DNA of 64,000 nucleotides from Phycisphaerae bacterium. GTDB taxonomy: Bacteria; Planctomycetota; Phycisphaerae; UBA1845; UTPLA1. The stretch is from NCBI GenBank assembly GCA_023150615.1, contig JAKLKO010000017.1, forward strand, positions 18,893-82,892. The letters run 5' to 3'. The notes under the pieces are model-generated. The model was not told the origin of the DNA. It was given only the letters and a program-made list of their open reading frames with translations, and made no database searches. A program made the position numbers and the translations under genes. Shown here piece by piece: positions 32,623-41,621 of this stretch (position 1 is its first letter; each line of letters opens with the position of its first letter).

Positions 32623-33557
32623 TGGGCATGTCGCGCGAGCCTTTGGACACAATCGACCGCCTGCTGGCATATCACCTCGGTACAGCCGACGCCGACGCGA
32701 CGCCGGCGTTTCAGGCGCAGCTCGCCTCCGACGCTGCGCTGCAACAGCAGTCGCAGCGGTTGCGACGAATCCTCCAGCCGCTGCAAACCTACGACGTCCG
32801 CACACCTCCCCAGTTGACCGCTTCCATCCTGCAGCACATCGCCGCATACCAGGCCGCGCCGCTCAAGATGACGCCCGTCTCCGCGTCCGAACGCGCCGGG
32901 CGCAGCCCGACGATCTCGTGGCGCGATCTCATGAGCGCCGCCGCCGCCGTCGCCTTGTTCGTCGGCGTCATGGTCCCCGGCTACCAGGCCGCGCGACGCG
33001 CCAGCCAGCGCGCCCTCTGCATGGACCAGATGCGCGGCCTCGGCGCCGCCTTTCAGGGCTACGCCGCCAGCAACGCCGGCTTCCTGCCTTATGGCGGGCC
33101 GCCGCAGGAATCGCTCTGGGTCCTGGACCGCGGCGCCACGCTACCCAAAGCCCCGAGCACGCTCGAAGTGCTCAGCCGGTCCGGTTTCGGAGCGAACCGG
33201 CCGCCATTTACCTGTCCGTCCGACGTACGGGGCCCGTCCGGTTCAACCGGATACAGCGCCCAGAACTTCGTGCAGCCGCGCGTGGTGTCCCGGATCTCGT
33301 CCGAGTTTCCGATCGTCAGCGATCCGAACCCGCTGATCGAGAACGGTGTCGTGCACCCGTCCGACGATGGCCGCAACTCGGACGTGCACGGCCGCAACGC
33401 CGGACAGACCGTCTTGCGCATCGGCGGCTCGGCCGAGTGGCAGACTCGACCGACGATCGGCATCGCCCGCGACAACATCTTCCAGATCAACAACCTCAGG
33501 GAATACAACGTTCGCGAACCGCTCAGCTCGATCAGCGACGCGTTCCTTGTTCCATGA
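32622..33557 (+). CDS. Anti-sigma-like protein with pseudopilin-type outer domain
   Basis: A 311-residue protein with a cytoplasmic part of about 100 residues (DRLLAYHLGTADADATPAF, SILQHIAAYQ), one membrane segment (about 103-123), then MVPGYQAARRASQRALCMDQ and LGAAFQGYAASNAGFLPYG. The latter two match the neck of planctomycete H-X9-DG/DUF1559 pseudopilins. Near residues 255-275 HGRNAGQTVLRIGGSAEW resembles their HPGG...DGHVEW end. Position directly after an ECF sigma gene (1-base overlap) implies an anti-sigma role. The result is an unusual sensor. No zinc motif of the ZAS type is seen. Confidence 0.65.
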   Translation: MGMSREPLDTIDRLLAYHLGTADADATPAFQAQLASDAALQQQSQRLRRILQPLQTYDVRTPPQLTASILQHIAAYQAAPLKMTPVSASERAGRSPTISWRDLMSAAAAVALFVGVMVPGYQAARRASQRALCMDQMRGLGAAFQGYAASNAGFLPYGGPPQESLWVLDRGATLPKAPSTLEVLSRSGFGANRPPFTCPSDVRGPSGSTGYSAQNFVQPRVVSRISSEFPIVSDPNPLIENGVVHPSDDGRNSDVHGRNAGQTVLRIGGSAEWQTRPTIGIARDNIFQINNLREYNVREPLSSISDAFLVP

Positions 33558-34111
33558 CTGACGCAGCGTCCCGCGAGTCGTCGCACGATTGCATTTCGCG
33601 CATCGACCTCGTCCGCGGCGACATCACGCGCCTCGACGTCGACGCCATCGTCAACGCCGCCAACACGACGCTCCTCGGCGGCGGCGGGGTCGATGGTGCG
33701 ATCCATCGCGCCGCCGGGCCGCAGCTCCGCGAGGTCTGCGCCGCACTCGGCGGCTGCGCCACCGGCGATGCGAAGATCACGCCCGCATTTCGACTGCCCG
33801 CCCGATACGTCATCCACACGGTCGGCCCGGTCTATCGCGACGGCGCGCACCGCGAGCCGGACCTGTTGCGCTCGTGCTACGAAAAGAGCCTGGCGCTTGC
33901 CGAAGAGAATGGCGTGAACTCGATCGCCTTCCCCGCCATCAGCTGTGGCGCGTACGGCTACCCGATCGACGCCGCGGCCCAGATCGCAATCGACGCCACG
34001 CTACGGTTCCTTGCCGACCATCCGCTGCCGCGCCGCGTCAGCTTCGTCCTCCTCCTCGAATCCGATTACGGCGTCTACGAACGCCTGCTGCGCGATCGCC
34101 GCCGCGCCTGA
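33554..34111 (+). CDS. Macrodomain protein (O-acetyl-ADP-ribose deacetylase type)
   Basis: The 185-residue product is a single macrodomain of the YmdB/MacroD class: DAIVNAANTTLLGGGGVDGAI with the catalytic Asn and Asp loop, then the HTVGPVY segment and ISCGAYGYPIDAA. It should bind ADP-ribose and remove acetyl or ADP-ribosyl groups. The ATG overlaps the anti-sigma stop by four bases (ATGA), so it is translated with the sigma operon, an unexpected neighbour. Length is typical. Confidence 0.9.
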   Translation: MTDAASRESSHDCISRIDLVRGDITRLDVDAIVNAANTTLLGGGGVDGAIHRAAGPQLREVCAALGGCATGDAKITPAFRLPARYVIHTVGPVYRDGAHREPDLLRSCYEKSLALAEENGVNSIAFPAISCGAYGYPIDAAAQIAIDATLRFLADHPLPRRVSFVLLLESDYGVYERLLRDRRRA

Positions 34112-34198
34112 TTGCGCGGGCCGCCACGTCTTCCCACGCACGCCCCCGGCGGATAACGTCCGAACCGCGTTGCGCGGCGGCAACGCGCAACGCGGCGG

Positions 34199-35539
34199 AT
34201 GACCCGAATCGTGAGCGCGGATCAACCCGACTGGCGCCCTCGCATTGCCACGCTGGTGCTGCTCGCCATCGCCGCATCGACCATCGCCATCGGCAGCTTC
34301 CGCGCGCGAGAAGACGGCTCGGGCACGAGTGACTTCGACGACTTCTGGCGCACCGCCAGCCGCGACTACCTCCTGAAGCGCACCATGACCGACGAGTGGG
34401 GCGTCCATAACTACCTGCCATTCTTCGCCATCCTCATGGGCCCGTTCGGACTGCTGCCCCTCCGCGTCGCCGCCGCCGCCTTTGGGATCATCTCCTGCGT
34501 CGCGGCGGCCGCGACGTTTCTGATCATCGACGTCGGTCTGCTTCGACACGGCGGATCGCCCGCCCGGCCCGTCCGATGGGTGCCGGCCGCGCTGGCAGCG
34601 GCGTACGCCATCGACTGCATCGTGCTCGGTCAGGTGGCGCTGCTGACGCTGCTGCTGATCGTGGCAGCGTGGTATCTGTTCGAGCAGCAGCGGTCGTTCG
34701 CGTGCGGCATGACGCTGGCGCTCGCCGCGTCCATCAAGCTGCTGCCCATGGTACTCGGCATCTATTTTCTGCTCCGCCGCGAGGGCCGCGTCCTCGCCGG
34801 GCTGCTTTGCGGACTCGCGCTGTTCAACGGCGCCCTGCCCGCAATCGCGTTCGGACCATCGCGGGCGTGGGAACTGCACCGCGCGTTCTGGCAGCGCAGC
34901 GCCGTCGGCGAATCTCTCCTCGCCCTGGCCCTCAACGACTCCGACAAGATGAGCTATGCCAACCAGTCGCTGCCGATTGTGACCCGCCGGTTGACGATGC
35001 GCACGCACACCGGCCTGCGCGATCCACAGGGCATGCCGAAGTACGTCAATCTCGTGGACCTGTCGCGCAAACCCATGCGCATCGGGCCGTTCGCCCTCGC
35101 GCCCGTGCAGTGGATCGTACTCTCCGTGGCGGCCGTGTTGAGCGTCGCGGTCCTGCTGGCGACGCTGACCGGCCGACGACCGACAATCGAGCGGATGCGC
35201 TGCGAGTTCGCCGCGTTCCTCCTGCTCTCGATGGTCCTCTCGCCGGTCCTTTGGACGTTCTACTTTCTGCTGGCCTATCCAGCGCTTGCGCTCTCGGCCG
35301 ACGCGGTCTTCGCGCCCTCCCGGGGTCGGGGCCCGGCGGCGATCGCCGACCGCGTACTGCTCGCGCTCTGGGCCATCGCCGTTCCGCTGCTGGCGATCCG
35401 CGAGGCCCGCGCGATCGGGCTGCACCTGCTGCTGACGATCCTGCTGCTCTTCGCGATGCTGCGGCTGTCGCGCGACCGGGCGACCGCGAGCCGGCATCAA
35501 CCGCCGCAACGCGCGAAGGCCGGCTCGGCGCCCGCGTAA
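34199..35539 (+). CDS. GT87-type (DUF2029) membrane glycosyltransferase
   Basis: A 446-residue protein with ten or more membrane segments. Family features: a first-loop acidic DFDDFW motif, NYLPFFAILMGPFGLLPL, and AASIKLLPMVLGIYFLLR. Family members transfer mannose or arabinose from polyprenyl phosphate to envelope glycans. ATG 34199 starts the first membrane segment region. It is convergent with another polytopic sugar-transfer-like protein, only one base apart. The acceptor is unknown. Confidence 0.75.
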   Translation: MTRIVSADQPDWRPRIATLVLLAIAASTIAIGSFRAREDGSGTSDFDDFWRTASRDYLLKRTMTDEWGVHNYLPFFAILMGPFGLLPLRVAAAAFGIISCVAAAATFLIIDVGLLRHGGSPARPVRWVPAALAAAYAIDCIVLGQVALLTLLLIVAAWYLFEQQRSFACGMTLALAASIKLLPMVLGIYFLLRREGRVLAGLLCGLALFNGALPAIAFGPSRAWELHRAFWQRSAVGESLLALALNDSDKMSYANQSLPIVTRRLTMRTHTGLRDPQGMPKYVNLVDLSRKPMRIGPFALAPVQWIVLSVAAVLSVAVLLATLTGRRPTIERMRCEFAAFLLLSMVLSPVLWTFYFLLAYPALALSADAVFAPSRGRGPAAIADRVLLALWAIAVPLLAIREARAIGLHLLLTILLLFAMLRLSRDRATASRHQPPQRAKAGSAPA

Positions 35540-36790
35540 TCAACCCGCCCCGACTCCCGGCCACCAGCCGACGTAGGCACCCACGCCCCAGAGTTGAATC
35601 AGCACGGACAGCGCCATCAGCACCGCGCTGCCGATTCGCACGCGCGCGCCGACCGCCGACGCCAGCAGCAGCAGCATCAGCGGCAGGTAGTCCATGCCGA
35701 ATCGATGGCCGAACTGCACGTAGCCCGTGTTGTAGTACATCAGCAGCGCCGACACGCACGCGACATTGCCGATCCACGCCGCGCGGACCAGGCCCCGCGG
35801 TCGCCGCGCGGCGAAGATCATCAGCAGCGCCGGGCTGGCCACGAACTGACTCATGCCCATCAGGCTGTAACCGATCCGCACGCCGCTGGCGGGATCGACC
35901 GTGACGATCGGCGGCGCAAGGTAGTACCAGTAGAAGTTGTACGGGATCAGCCGCCGGTTGAACTGCCCGTACGCCGCGAGCATCTCGCGCCCCGGCGATT
36001 GCAGGACCATCCGCTCGTATCCGAAATCCAGCCCGCTCCCGAACCGCAGCCAGTTCAGCCCGAGGTATGCGGCGATCATTACCGCTGGAAACAACGCCAG
36101 TCGAAGCAGCGCCGCTCCAGCGGCCGATCCGCGCCGCGCGCCCCGTGCACCCTGCAACAAGATCGCGGCCGGAAAGAACAGGCCGGCCAGCAGCATCGTG
36201 GGCCGACAACCGCCCGCCAGCGCTGCGAGCAGCCCGATCCGCATCCAGCGCTGCGCACCGGCGTACTCGTACATCGCCAGCATGAAGAACATCGCACCCA
36301 GCACGTGCGCCAGATGCCAGTCCCGGCCCACGAGCGTCACGTGCCACAGCATGGTCCCGAACGCCGCGAACAGCGCCAGCGCTGCGCACGTCCGTTCGCT
36401 CGCGCGGATGAGTCCGCTCTCGCGCCAGCGATGCAGCGTCAACGCGGTGACGAAGACCAGGCACCCCGCCGCGATCGACACGATCGGCCAGACCGGCTGC
36501 GTCGGCCCGGTCATGGCGATGAGCGGCGCGATCAGCGCCGCCGGCACGGGCGGATAGACGACGTACCACCGGCCCGTTGCGTCGCGGGCCAGCTCCCCGG
36601 CGTTCGCCGGCCGAGTTTCGAGGTGCAGCCGGCCGTGCAGCAGCGCGTCCGCGAGCAGCGCGTACTTGTCCGGCTCCGCGGCGGGCTGGCGACATCGCAG
36701 CGGGATCGCCAGATAGACCGCGGTCGCCGGCAGGGCGACCATGACGGCCATCGCGGGGAGTCCGGCTTGCGCGAGGATGGAACGAGGCAT
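35540..36790 (-). CDS. Polytopic membrane protein, GT39-like
   Basis: A 416-residue protein with about ten hydrophobic segments. The N-terminal segment MAVMVALPATAVYLAIPLRC is followed by a periplasmic loop with DKYALLADALLHGRLHLE, then YVVYPPVPAALIAPLIAM, which resembles the first loop of GT39/PMT-like transferases. No conserved catalytic pair can be stated with certainty. The frame overlaps no other gene. It may be a mannosyl- or other glycosyltransferase. Confidence 0.6.
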   Translation of the reverse strand: MPRSILAQAGLPAMAVMVALPATAVYLAIPLRCRQPAAEPDKYALLADALLHGRLHLETRPANAGELARDATGRWYVVYPPVPAALIAPLIAMTGPTQPVWPIVSIAAGCLVFVTALTLHRWRESGLIRASERTCAALALFAAFGTMLWHVTLVGRDWHLAHVLGAMFFMLAMYEYAGAQRWMRIGLLAALAGGCRPTMLLAGLFFPAAILLQGARGARRGSAAGAALLRLALFPAVMIAAYLGLNWLRFGSGLDFGYERMVLQSPGREMLAAYGQFNRRLIPYNFYWYYLAPPIVTVDPASGVRIGYSLMGMSQFVASPALLMIFAARRPRGLVRAAWIGNVACVSALLMYYNTGYVQFGHRFGMDYLPLMLLLLASAVGARVRIGSAVLMALSVLIQLWGVGAYVGWWPGVGAG

Positions 36791-36937
36791 ACGTCCGGCG
36801 CGATAACCGGCCCGCTTGGCGAGACGGGCCTGGCGGCGCAGGATCGAACGCTACCGGGCGGCCGGCCGAGCGGTCAAACGCGTGTCCATCGGATCTCGCC
36901 CGCGCGACGATGCCCGCGGGCCGGGCGCGCAAAGAAA

Positions 36938-36963
36938 AAGCCCCGCCGGGTCGCAGGCGGGGC
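36938..36963 (-). terminator. Terminator of the second PEP-CTERM gene
   Basis: Minus strand: GCCCCGCC (36963-36956) pairs with GGCGGGGC (36947-36940), eight-base loop, then TTTTTCTTT. It starts 34 bases after the stop. Confidence 0.85.
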
Positions 36964-36997
36964 TTCTCTCAAGGAAATCTATCGACCGCGACGCGGA

Positions 36998-37690
36998 CTA
37001 CGACATCCGGCGTCGACCGAAGAGCAAGCTGCCAATCGCCAGCAGGCCGAGCGTTGCCGGTTCCGGATTGATGCCGCCCGGCGTGTTGAGAATCTCGCCC
37101 GGATCGACGTTACCGACGAAGCCGGGGATGCCGGCGCCGTCAAAGTCGTTGCGGAGCCAATCGCCGACCGTATCGGTGTCCACGCCGTTCGGGAACCGCG
37201 ATGCGCCACCGGGCGTGAACCCGGAGGGCGCCAGCGACGACGTGAGAACGACGGACGAATACGTGAGATCGCCCACACCACCATCGCTTACGGCAACGGA
37301 ATCCAAGATCGACCCCCAGACGACATTGTCAATCACACCATCGTTATTGGTGTCGGTATCGGTGCCCACTGCACCCGTGAAGCCAGAGACGAGCAGTAGC
37401 GTAATCGTCCCATTCTCGATAACGTTGTTGAGAAACGCGCTGACCCAGATTCCGTTGGCGCCTGTGGTTCCGGGCGTGGTTACCGAGTCGATGTTCCCCT
37501 GCGCACTTCCCGAGTCGCCTTCGAGCTGCAGAATCCGCAAACTCGAGTAGTCGGTATTCGCAGCGCCGTAGATCTCAAGGTATTCGTTCGTATCCGTTGA
37601 CACGTGGTTGGCGACGAATTCGTTGATGACCTGCGCCGAGGCGCCCGTCGTCAACGCCAAAACCGCCAGCGTACAAATCAACTTCTTCAT
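36998..37690 (-). CDS. Secreted PEP-CTERM protein with lamin-tail-like domain
   Basis: A 230-residue protein. The signal peptide is MKKLICTLAVLALTTGASAQ; the body begins with VINEFVANHVSTDTNEYLEI, which fits the start of a lamin-tail domain (INEFxxxGxxxxEYIEL), and contains a calcium-loop-like TDTNNDGVIDN. The end is NPEPATLGLLAIGSLLFGRRR, a complete PEP-CTERM tag. ATG 37690 has GGAGG just upstream; a longer frame has no such site. A secreted, exosortase-processed surface protein. Terminator follows. Confidence 0.85.
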   Translation of the reverse strand: MKKLICTLAVLALTTGASAQVINEFVANHVSTDTNEYLEIYGAANTDYSSLRILQLEGDSGSAQGNIDSVTTPGTTGANGIWVSAFLNNVIENGTITLLLVSGFTGAVGTDTDTNNDGVIDNVVWGSILDSVAVSDGGVGDLTYSSVVLTSSLAPSGFTPGGASRFPNGVDTDTVGDWLRNDFDGAGIPGFVGNVDPGEILNTPGGINPEPATLGLLAIGSLLFGRRRMS

Positions 37691-37992
37691 TTCACTTCCT
37701 CCGAAGAATGGGAGTTTGGATACTTCCTTCTCTTCCCTTGTTTCGCGATCGGAACAACTCGGTCCCGATGCACTGCAAGAGGCGGGATGCCTCTCTGCCC
37801 TTCCTTTTACCTGCCTACAGGATAATCGAAACGCCGGGCCCGATTCAAGCCCGTAATGTGAGGATTTTGCTAGACTTGCGTCAGGCCGTGCCCGCGGACG
37901 TCCGACCGATGCACGATCGTAAACGGCACGAGCCGAAACGGTTATGTTGCGGGCGCGGACGCCATTCACAGGCCCGCTCGGACCGCCGGACG
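37691..37992. promoter_or_regulatory. 302-base gap upstream of the second PEP-CTERM gene
   Basis: No gene is seen. On the minus strand TTGAAT followed by a 17-18 base spacer and TTATCC/TATCCT (about 37845-37818) is a weak promoter candidate. A six-pair hairpin AGAGGC-GGGAT-GCCTCT lies at 37778-37794 in the leader. The end of coaB is at 37993. Confidence 0.35.
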
Positions 37993-38619
37993 TTATCCGG
38001 ACCTCGCCATCCGCTCAATACAACGGATCAGCCGCGCTGCCACCGTCACCTTGCGACCGGTCGGCCATCGCTCCCAACGCCCGCCGGCGGCGAGGAATTC
38101 GACCCGCGTCTCTTCCGCGTCGATGGCGGAGGGTGGATTGAGCACGATGGCGTCAAACCGCTTCGCGCGCAGCTTCGCCGCCGCACGGCGCCGACCCGCG
38201 CGATCCTCGAGCGCAAACCCGACCGTGATCCGCCCGCGCTTCCGCTCGCCCAGCGTGGCCGCGATGTCCTCGGTCGGTTCCAGCGCCAGCCGCCAGACAC
38301 CGCGCTGCTTCGGCAGCTTGTGCGGCGACCGTCGCACGGGCCGATAGTCGCACACGGCCGCCGCGAAGATTGCCGCGTCGCACCGCGCAAACTCACGCTG
38401 CGCCGCGGCAAGCATCTCGCGCGTCGTCTCCACGCGGACGATCCGTACGCCGCGCGGCGGCCGAAGCGCCATCGGTCCGCACACCAGCGTCACGGTGTGA
38501 CCGCGCTGCTTCGCGGCCGCCGCCAGCGCAAGACCCATGCGGCCCGACGATGGATTGGAAATGAACCGCACGCGATCGAGATACTCGCGCGTCGGTCCGG
38601 CGGTGATGAGGATTCGCAT
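37993..38619 (-). CDS. coaB: Phosphopantothenate-cysteine ligase (CoaB, separate protein)
   Basis: CoaB joins 4'-phosphopantothenate and cysteine using a nucleotide. The 208-residue product starts with ILITAGPTREYLDRVRFISN, the CoaB nucleotide loop, followed by SSGRMGLALA; AAVCDYRP and the lysine segment follow (HKLPKQRG), then GFALED. In many bacteria CoaB is fused to CoaC; here it is a separate gene seven bases after coaC. Length fits a stand-alone CoaB. Confidence 0.92.
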   Translation of the reverse strand: MRILITAGPTREYLDRVRFISNPSSGRMGLALAAAAKQRGHTVTLVCGPMALRPPRGVRIVRVETTREMLAAAQREFARCDAAIFAAAVCDYRPVRRSPHKLPKQRGVWRLALEPTEDIAATLGERKRGRITVGFALEDRAGRRRAAAKLRAKRFDAIVLNPPSAIDAEETRVEFLAAGGRWERWPTGRKVTVAARLIRCIERMARSG

Positions 38620-38625
38620 GTCGAA

Positions 38626-39270
38626 TCAGGGCAGGGGGGGTGACGGGGTCCCGGCCTTTGGGGCGGAGGCCTTCAGCCTCGCTGTGGCCCGCTCGATGAT
38701 CTCGTTCGGTTCGGCCATCCGGCCCGCGCCCACCGTCCGGCACGCGAGCCAGCCGCTGCCCGGCTCGATGATCTCGTAGCCCGCGTCGCGGATCGCGCGG
38801 ACGTTCGCCGCGACCATCGGGTTCTCCCACATTCGCGTGTTCATCGCCGGCGCGATCAGCACCGGGCACGCCACGGACAGCAGCATCGTGCTGACCAGAT
38901 CGTCCGCCAGGCCGTGCGCGACCTTCGCGATCATGTTTGCTGTGGCCGGCGCGACGAGCACGAGGTCCGCCGCCTCCGTCAATCGAAGGTGCTGCGGATC
39001 GTACGGTTCCGATACGTCCCAGAGGCTCGTGTGCGCCTTCCGCGCCGTCAGCGCCTCGAAGGTCAGCGGCGCGACGAAGCGTTGCGCCGCCGCCGTCATC
39101 GCCACGTGCACCGCCGCCCCACGCTGCACCAGCGCCGACACGACCATGGCGGTCTTGTACGCCGCAATGCCGCCGCAGACTGCGACCAGCACCTCGTACC
39201 CCCGCAGGTCCCCGCTCGCCGCCGCGCTACTGCCGGAGCTTGTCGGGCGAGGCGAGCTGGCTCGCGTCAT
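38626..39270 (-). CDS. coaC: Phosphopantothenoylcysteine decarboxylase (CoaC, separate protein)
   Basis: A flavoprotein of the HFCD family that decarboxylates phosphopantothenoylcysteine. The 214-residue product has VAVCGGIAAYKTAMVVSAL for FMN, the HLRL segment with the catalytic histidine, APATANMIAKVAHGLADDL, and APAMNTRMWENP, the PxMNxxMW motif. The ATG at 39270 overlaps rpoZ by 44 bases; a GTG at 39192 is an alternative start that would avoid this but shortens the first strand. Confidence 0.9.
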   Translation of the reverse strand: MTRASSPRPTSSGSSAAASGDLRGYEVLVAVCGGIAAYKTAMVVSALVQRGAAVHVAMTAAAQRFVAPLTFEALTARKAHTSLWDVSEPYDPQHLRLTEAADLVLVAPATANMIAKVAHGLADDLVSTMLLSVACPVLIAPAMNTRMWENPMVAANVRAIRDAGYEIIEPGSGWLACRTVGAGRMAEPNEIIERATARLKASAPKAGTPSPPLP

Positions 39271-39457
39271 AGTCGATTCTCAGCTTGTTCTGCAGGATTT
39301 CGTCGATGATGATCTCCATCGGCGTCTTGTGCGCCGGATCGACCATCGGCCGGGCGCCCTGCATCAACTCCAGCCAGCGCTTCTGAATCATCGCCGTGAG
39401 CTTGAAGCGGCCTCCGACCTTGTCGACGATCTCGTCACTTCGCAGCGCTTCGATCAT
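39227..39457 (-). CDS. rpoZ: RNA polymerase omega subunit
   Basis: A 76-residue RpoZ. It has the family core: the FKLTAMIQKRWLELMQGARP helix, with the usual R(F/Y)xLxxxxxxRARQL pattern seen as RFKLTAMIQKRW, followed by KTPMEIIIDEILQNKL. Omega helps assemble and stabilise RNA polymerase. It starts inside the gmk gene (23-base overlap) and overlaps coaC, in the classical gmk-rpoZ-coaBC order. Confidence 0.88.
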   Translation of the reverse strand: MIEALRSDEIVDKVGGRFKLTAMIQKRWLELMQGARPMVDPAHKTPMEIIIDEILQNKLRIDYDASQLASPDKLRQ

Positions 39458-40028
39458 GCGCGACCTCCCGTTGAATATCCTCGATGATCTCCCGAACCGT
39501 CCCGTCCAGGTCGTCGTTTACGATGAACCGATTGTAGCACCCGCTCTCGTGCGCAAAGCGGATCTCGCCGTCCGCGCGCTCCAGCCGCCGCGCAATCTCC
39601 GTCGCCGCGTCCGTGCGGCGGTCGATGATCCGCCGCCGCTGTTCCTCCGGCGACGGCGGCAGCAGAAAGTACGCCCGCGCATCGGCATAGACGCGCCGCA
39701 CCTGCATCGCGCCGTGAATGTCGATCTCCAGGATGATCGAGCGGCCTTCGTCCAGCGCCCGCCGAACCGGCTCCAGCGGCGTGCCGTACCAGTGCCCGTA
39801 CACCTGCGCGCATTCGAGCATGCCCCCGCCGATCCGCACCCGCTCAAACTCCTCCGGGCTCACGAAGCGGTAGTTCCGGCCTTCCGTCTCCCCCGCGCGG
39901 ATCGGCCGCGTCGTGTACGACACGCTGAACTCCGCAGGCAGCGCCTCGCACAACCGCTCGCAGACCGTGCTCTTGCCCACCCCGCTCGGGCCGCTGATGA
40001 CCACAATCACTCCTCGACCCGCTCGCAT
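39435..40028 (-). CDS. gmk: Guanylate kinase
   Basis: Gmk phosphorylates GMP. The 197-residue product starts with the P-loop VISGPSGVGKST, then the GMP-binding segment FSVSYTTRPIRAGETEGRNY, followed by FERVRIGGGMLECAQVYGHWYGTP and EIDIHGAMQVR. Length is normal. ATG 40028 is preceded by the end of yicC 47 bases upstream; a longer frame to 40475 is Arg-rich and lies in yicC. Confidence 0.95.
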   Translation of the reverse strand: MRAGRGVIVVISGPSGVGKSTVCERLCEALPAEFSVSYTTRPIRAGETEGRNYRFVSPEEFERVRIGGGMLECAQVYGHWYGTPLEPVRRALDEGRSIILEIDIHGAMQVRRVYADARAYFLLPPSPEEQRRRIIDRRTDAATEIARRLERADGEIRFAHESGCYNRFIVNDDLDGTVREIIEDIQREVAHDRSAAK

Positions 40029-40075
40029 CGACCCGCCGTACTCCGCCGGCCCGCCCCGGCCGCCCCGTCGTCCGC

Positions 40076-40957
40076 CTACGCGACGTTCTGGACCTGTTCC
40101 TTGATCCGGTCGATCGTCGCCTTCGTGTCCACGATCAGCCGCGCGATCTCCGCGTCGTTCGCCTTGCTTCCGATCGTGTTCGCCTCGCGCAGCAGCTCCT
40201 GCGCCAGAAAGTCCAGCTTCCGCCCGGCCTCCTCGCCCCGGTCGCAGATCTGAAGAAACTGCTCCAGATGGCTCTCCAGCCGCGCGATCTCCTCGTTCAC
40301 GTCGCAGCGCTCCGCGAAGATCGCGATCTCCCGCACCAGGTCGTCCTGGTTCAGCTCCACGCCGCCCTGCGCGAGCAACGCGTTCACCCGCACGCGCAGC
40401 TTGCGATGATAATCCTCCACCACCAGCGGCGATCGCGCCCGCACGCGCGACACCAGCTCGCGGATTCGCACGCACTGGCCGGCCAGGTCCGCCCGAAGCG
40501 CCGCTCCCTCCGAACGACGCATCTCGATCAGACGACCGATCGCCTCGTCCGTCACCGCGCGGATCGTCGCCTGCCGCGCCGCCGCCATGGACTCGTCGAT
40601 GTCCGGCGGCTCCACGATCCCCGGTAGCGCCAGAAGCGCCGCCAGGTCGATCTGCACCGACGCACCGTCCGCGCGCAGACCCCGCAGCCTCTCGACGATC
40701 GACTGCAACGCCGCGACGTTGATCTCCGCCATCACCGATCCGGCCGCGTCCCGGATCCGCAGCGAGTAGCTCACGCTCCCGCGGCCCAGTCGCTGCCGCA
40801 ACTGCTGCTCGATGTCCGACTCGAACCGCTGGAGCAGCTCCGGCAGCTTGATCGTCGCCTTGAAGTAGCGGTTGTTGACGCTGCGAATCTCGACCCGGTA
40901 ATGAACGCCGCCCTCCGTGCGCTCGGCGGAACCGAATCCGGTCATGCTCAGGATCAT
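40076..40957 (-). CDS. yicC: YicC/YloC family endoribonuclease
   Basis: The 293-residue product starts with the family's hallmark MILSMTGFGSAE and RVEIRSVNNRYFKATIKLP. The C-terminal domain (DUF1732 region) has GRKLDFLAQELLREANTIGSKAND. YicC proteins are endoribonucleases (shown for E. coli YicC) that act in RNA turnover. In many bacteria this gene precedes gmk, as it does here. ATG 40957 is the true start: the alternative 11 codons upstream are not conserved. Confidence 0.94.
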   Translation of the reverse strand: MILSMTGFGSAERTEGGVHYRVEIRSVNNRYFKATIKLPELLQRFESDIEQQLRQRLGRGSVSYSLRIRDAAGSVMAEINVAALQSIVERLRGLRADGASVQIDLAALLALPGIVEPPDIDESMAAARQATIRAVTDEAIGRLIEMRRSEGAALRADLAGQCVRIRELVSRVRARSPLVVEDYHRKLRVRVNALLAQGGVELNQDDLVREIAIFAERCDVNEEIARLESHLEQFLQICDRGEEAGRKLDFLAQELLREANTIGSKANDAEIARLIVDTKATIDRIKEQVQNVA

Positions 40958-41077
40958 GTTCGACTCCGCCGTCCGAAAGTCCGCGCCCAACCGACGCGCG
41001 ACCGCTCGATGCGACGACGCAACAGGGCCCGCCGATGCCTCGGCGGCCTCACCGGCGCGGTGCGGCCATCCGTTCGT

Positions 41078-41617
41078 TCAGGAACCACCCGTCCCGGATG
41101 TGCCGGTGGGAGTGGTGGGATTCTGTGTATTGCCCGACGGCGCCGGACTTGTCGGCGGCGCGCCGCTGGCGGGCGGCTGCGCCGTTCCGCCGGGTGTCGT
41201 CGGTGGAGTCGTGGGCGGAGTCGTCGGGGCGACCGGCGCGGCGCTGCCAGGTGTGACCGGCGCCGGCGTGATCGGCACCACGCCGCCCGGCTGACCCGCG
41301 GGCGCGCCGCTATCCGCCGGCATGACCGGCGCGGCGGGCACGCCCGTCACGGTGTCGGACGGCGGCGGCTGAAACGCGTAGTTGGCCGCGACCGCGAGCA
41401 GAAAGAACATCGCCACCATTCCCACGGTGACCCACGTCAGGAAGTCGCCCGTCTTCGTGCCGAACGCGGAGTATCCGCCCACGCCGCCGAACGCGCCGGA
41501 CAACCCTCCGCCGCGGTTCTTTTGCAGCAGGATGATCCCGATCAGCAACAGCGAGAGCGTTACGAACAGAAACGAAAGTAGACTTTGCCAGAACGTCGCC
41601 AGAACCATGTCGGTCAT
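41078..41617 (-). CDS. secG: Preprotein translocase subunit SecG with long Pro/Thr tail
   Basis: SecG helps protein export by the SecYEG channel. The first 80 residues are a clear SecG: membrane segment [19 protein letters not shown], the loop [33 protein letters not shown] and a second membrane segment. After that comes an unusual tail of about 95 residues made of Pro, Thr, Ala and Gly ([14 protein letters not shown]), so total length is 179 residues versus about 75-110 usual. ATG 41617 is four bases from the tpiA stop; an inner ATG at 41608 is possible. Confidence 0.88.
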   Translation of the reverse strand: MTDMVLATFWQSLLSFLFVTLSLLLIGIILLQKNRGGGLSGAFGGVGGYSAFGTKTGDFLTWVTVGMVAMFFLLAVAANYAFQPPPSDTVTGVPAAPVMPADSGAPAGQPGGVVPITPAPVTPGSAAPVAPTTPPTTPPTTPGGTAQPPASGAPPTSPAPSGNTQNPTTPTGTSGTGGS

Positions 41618-41621
41618 CACG

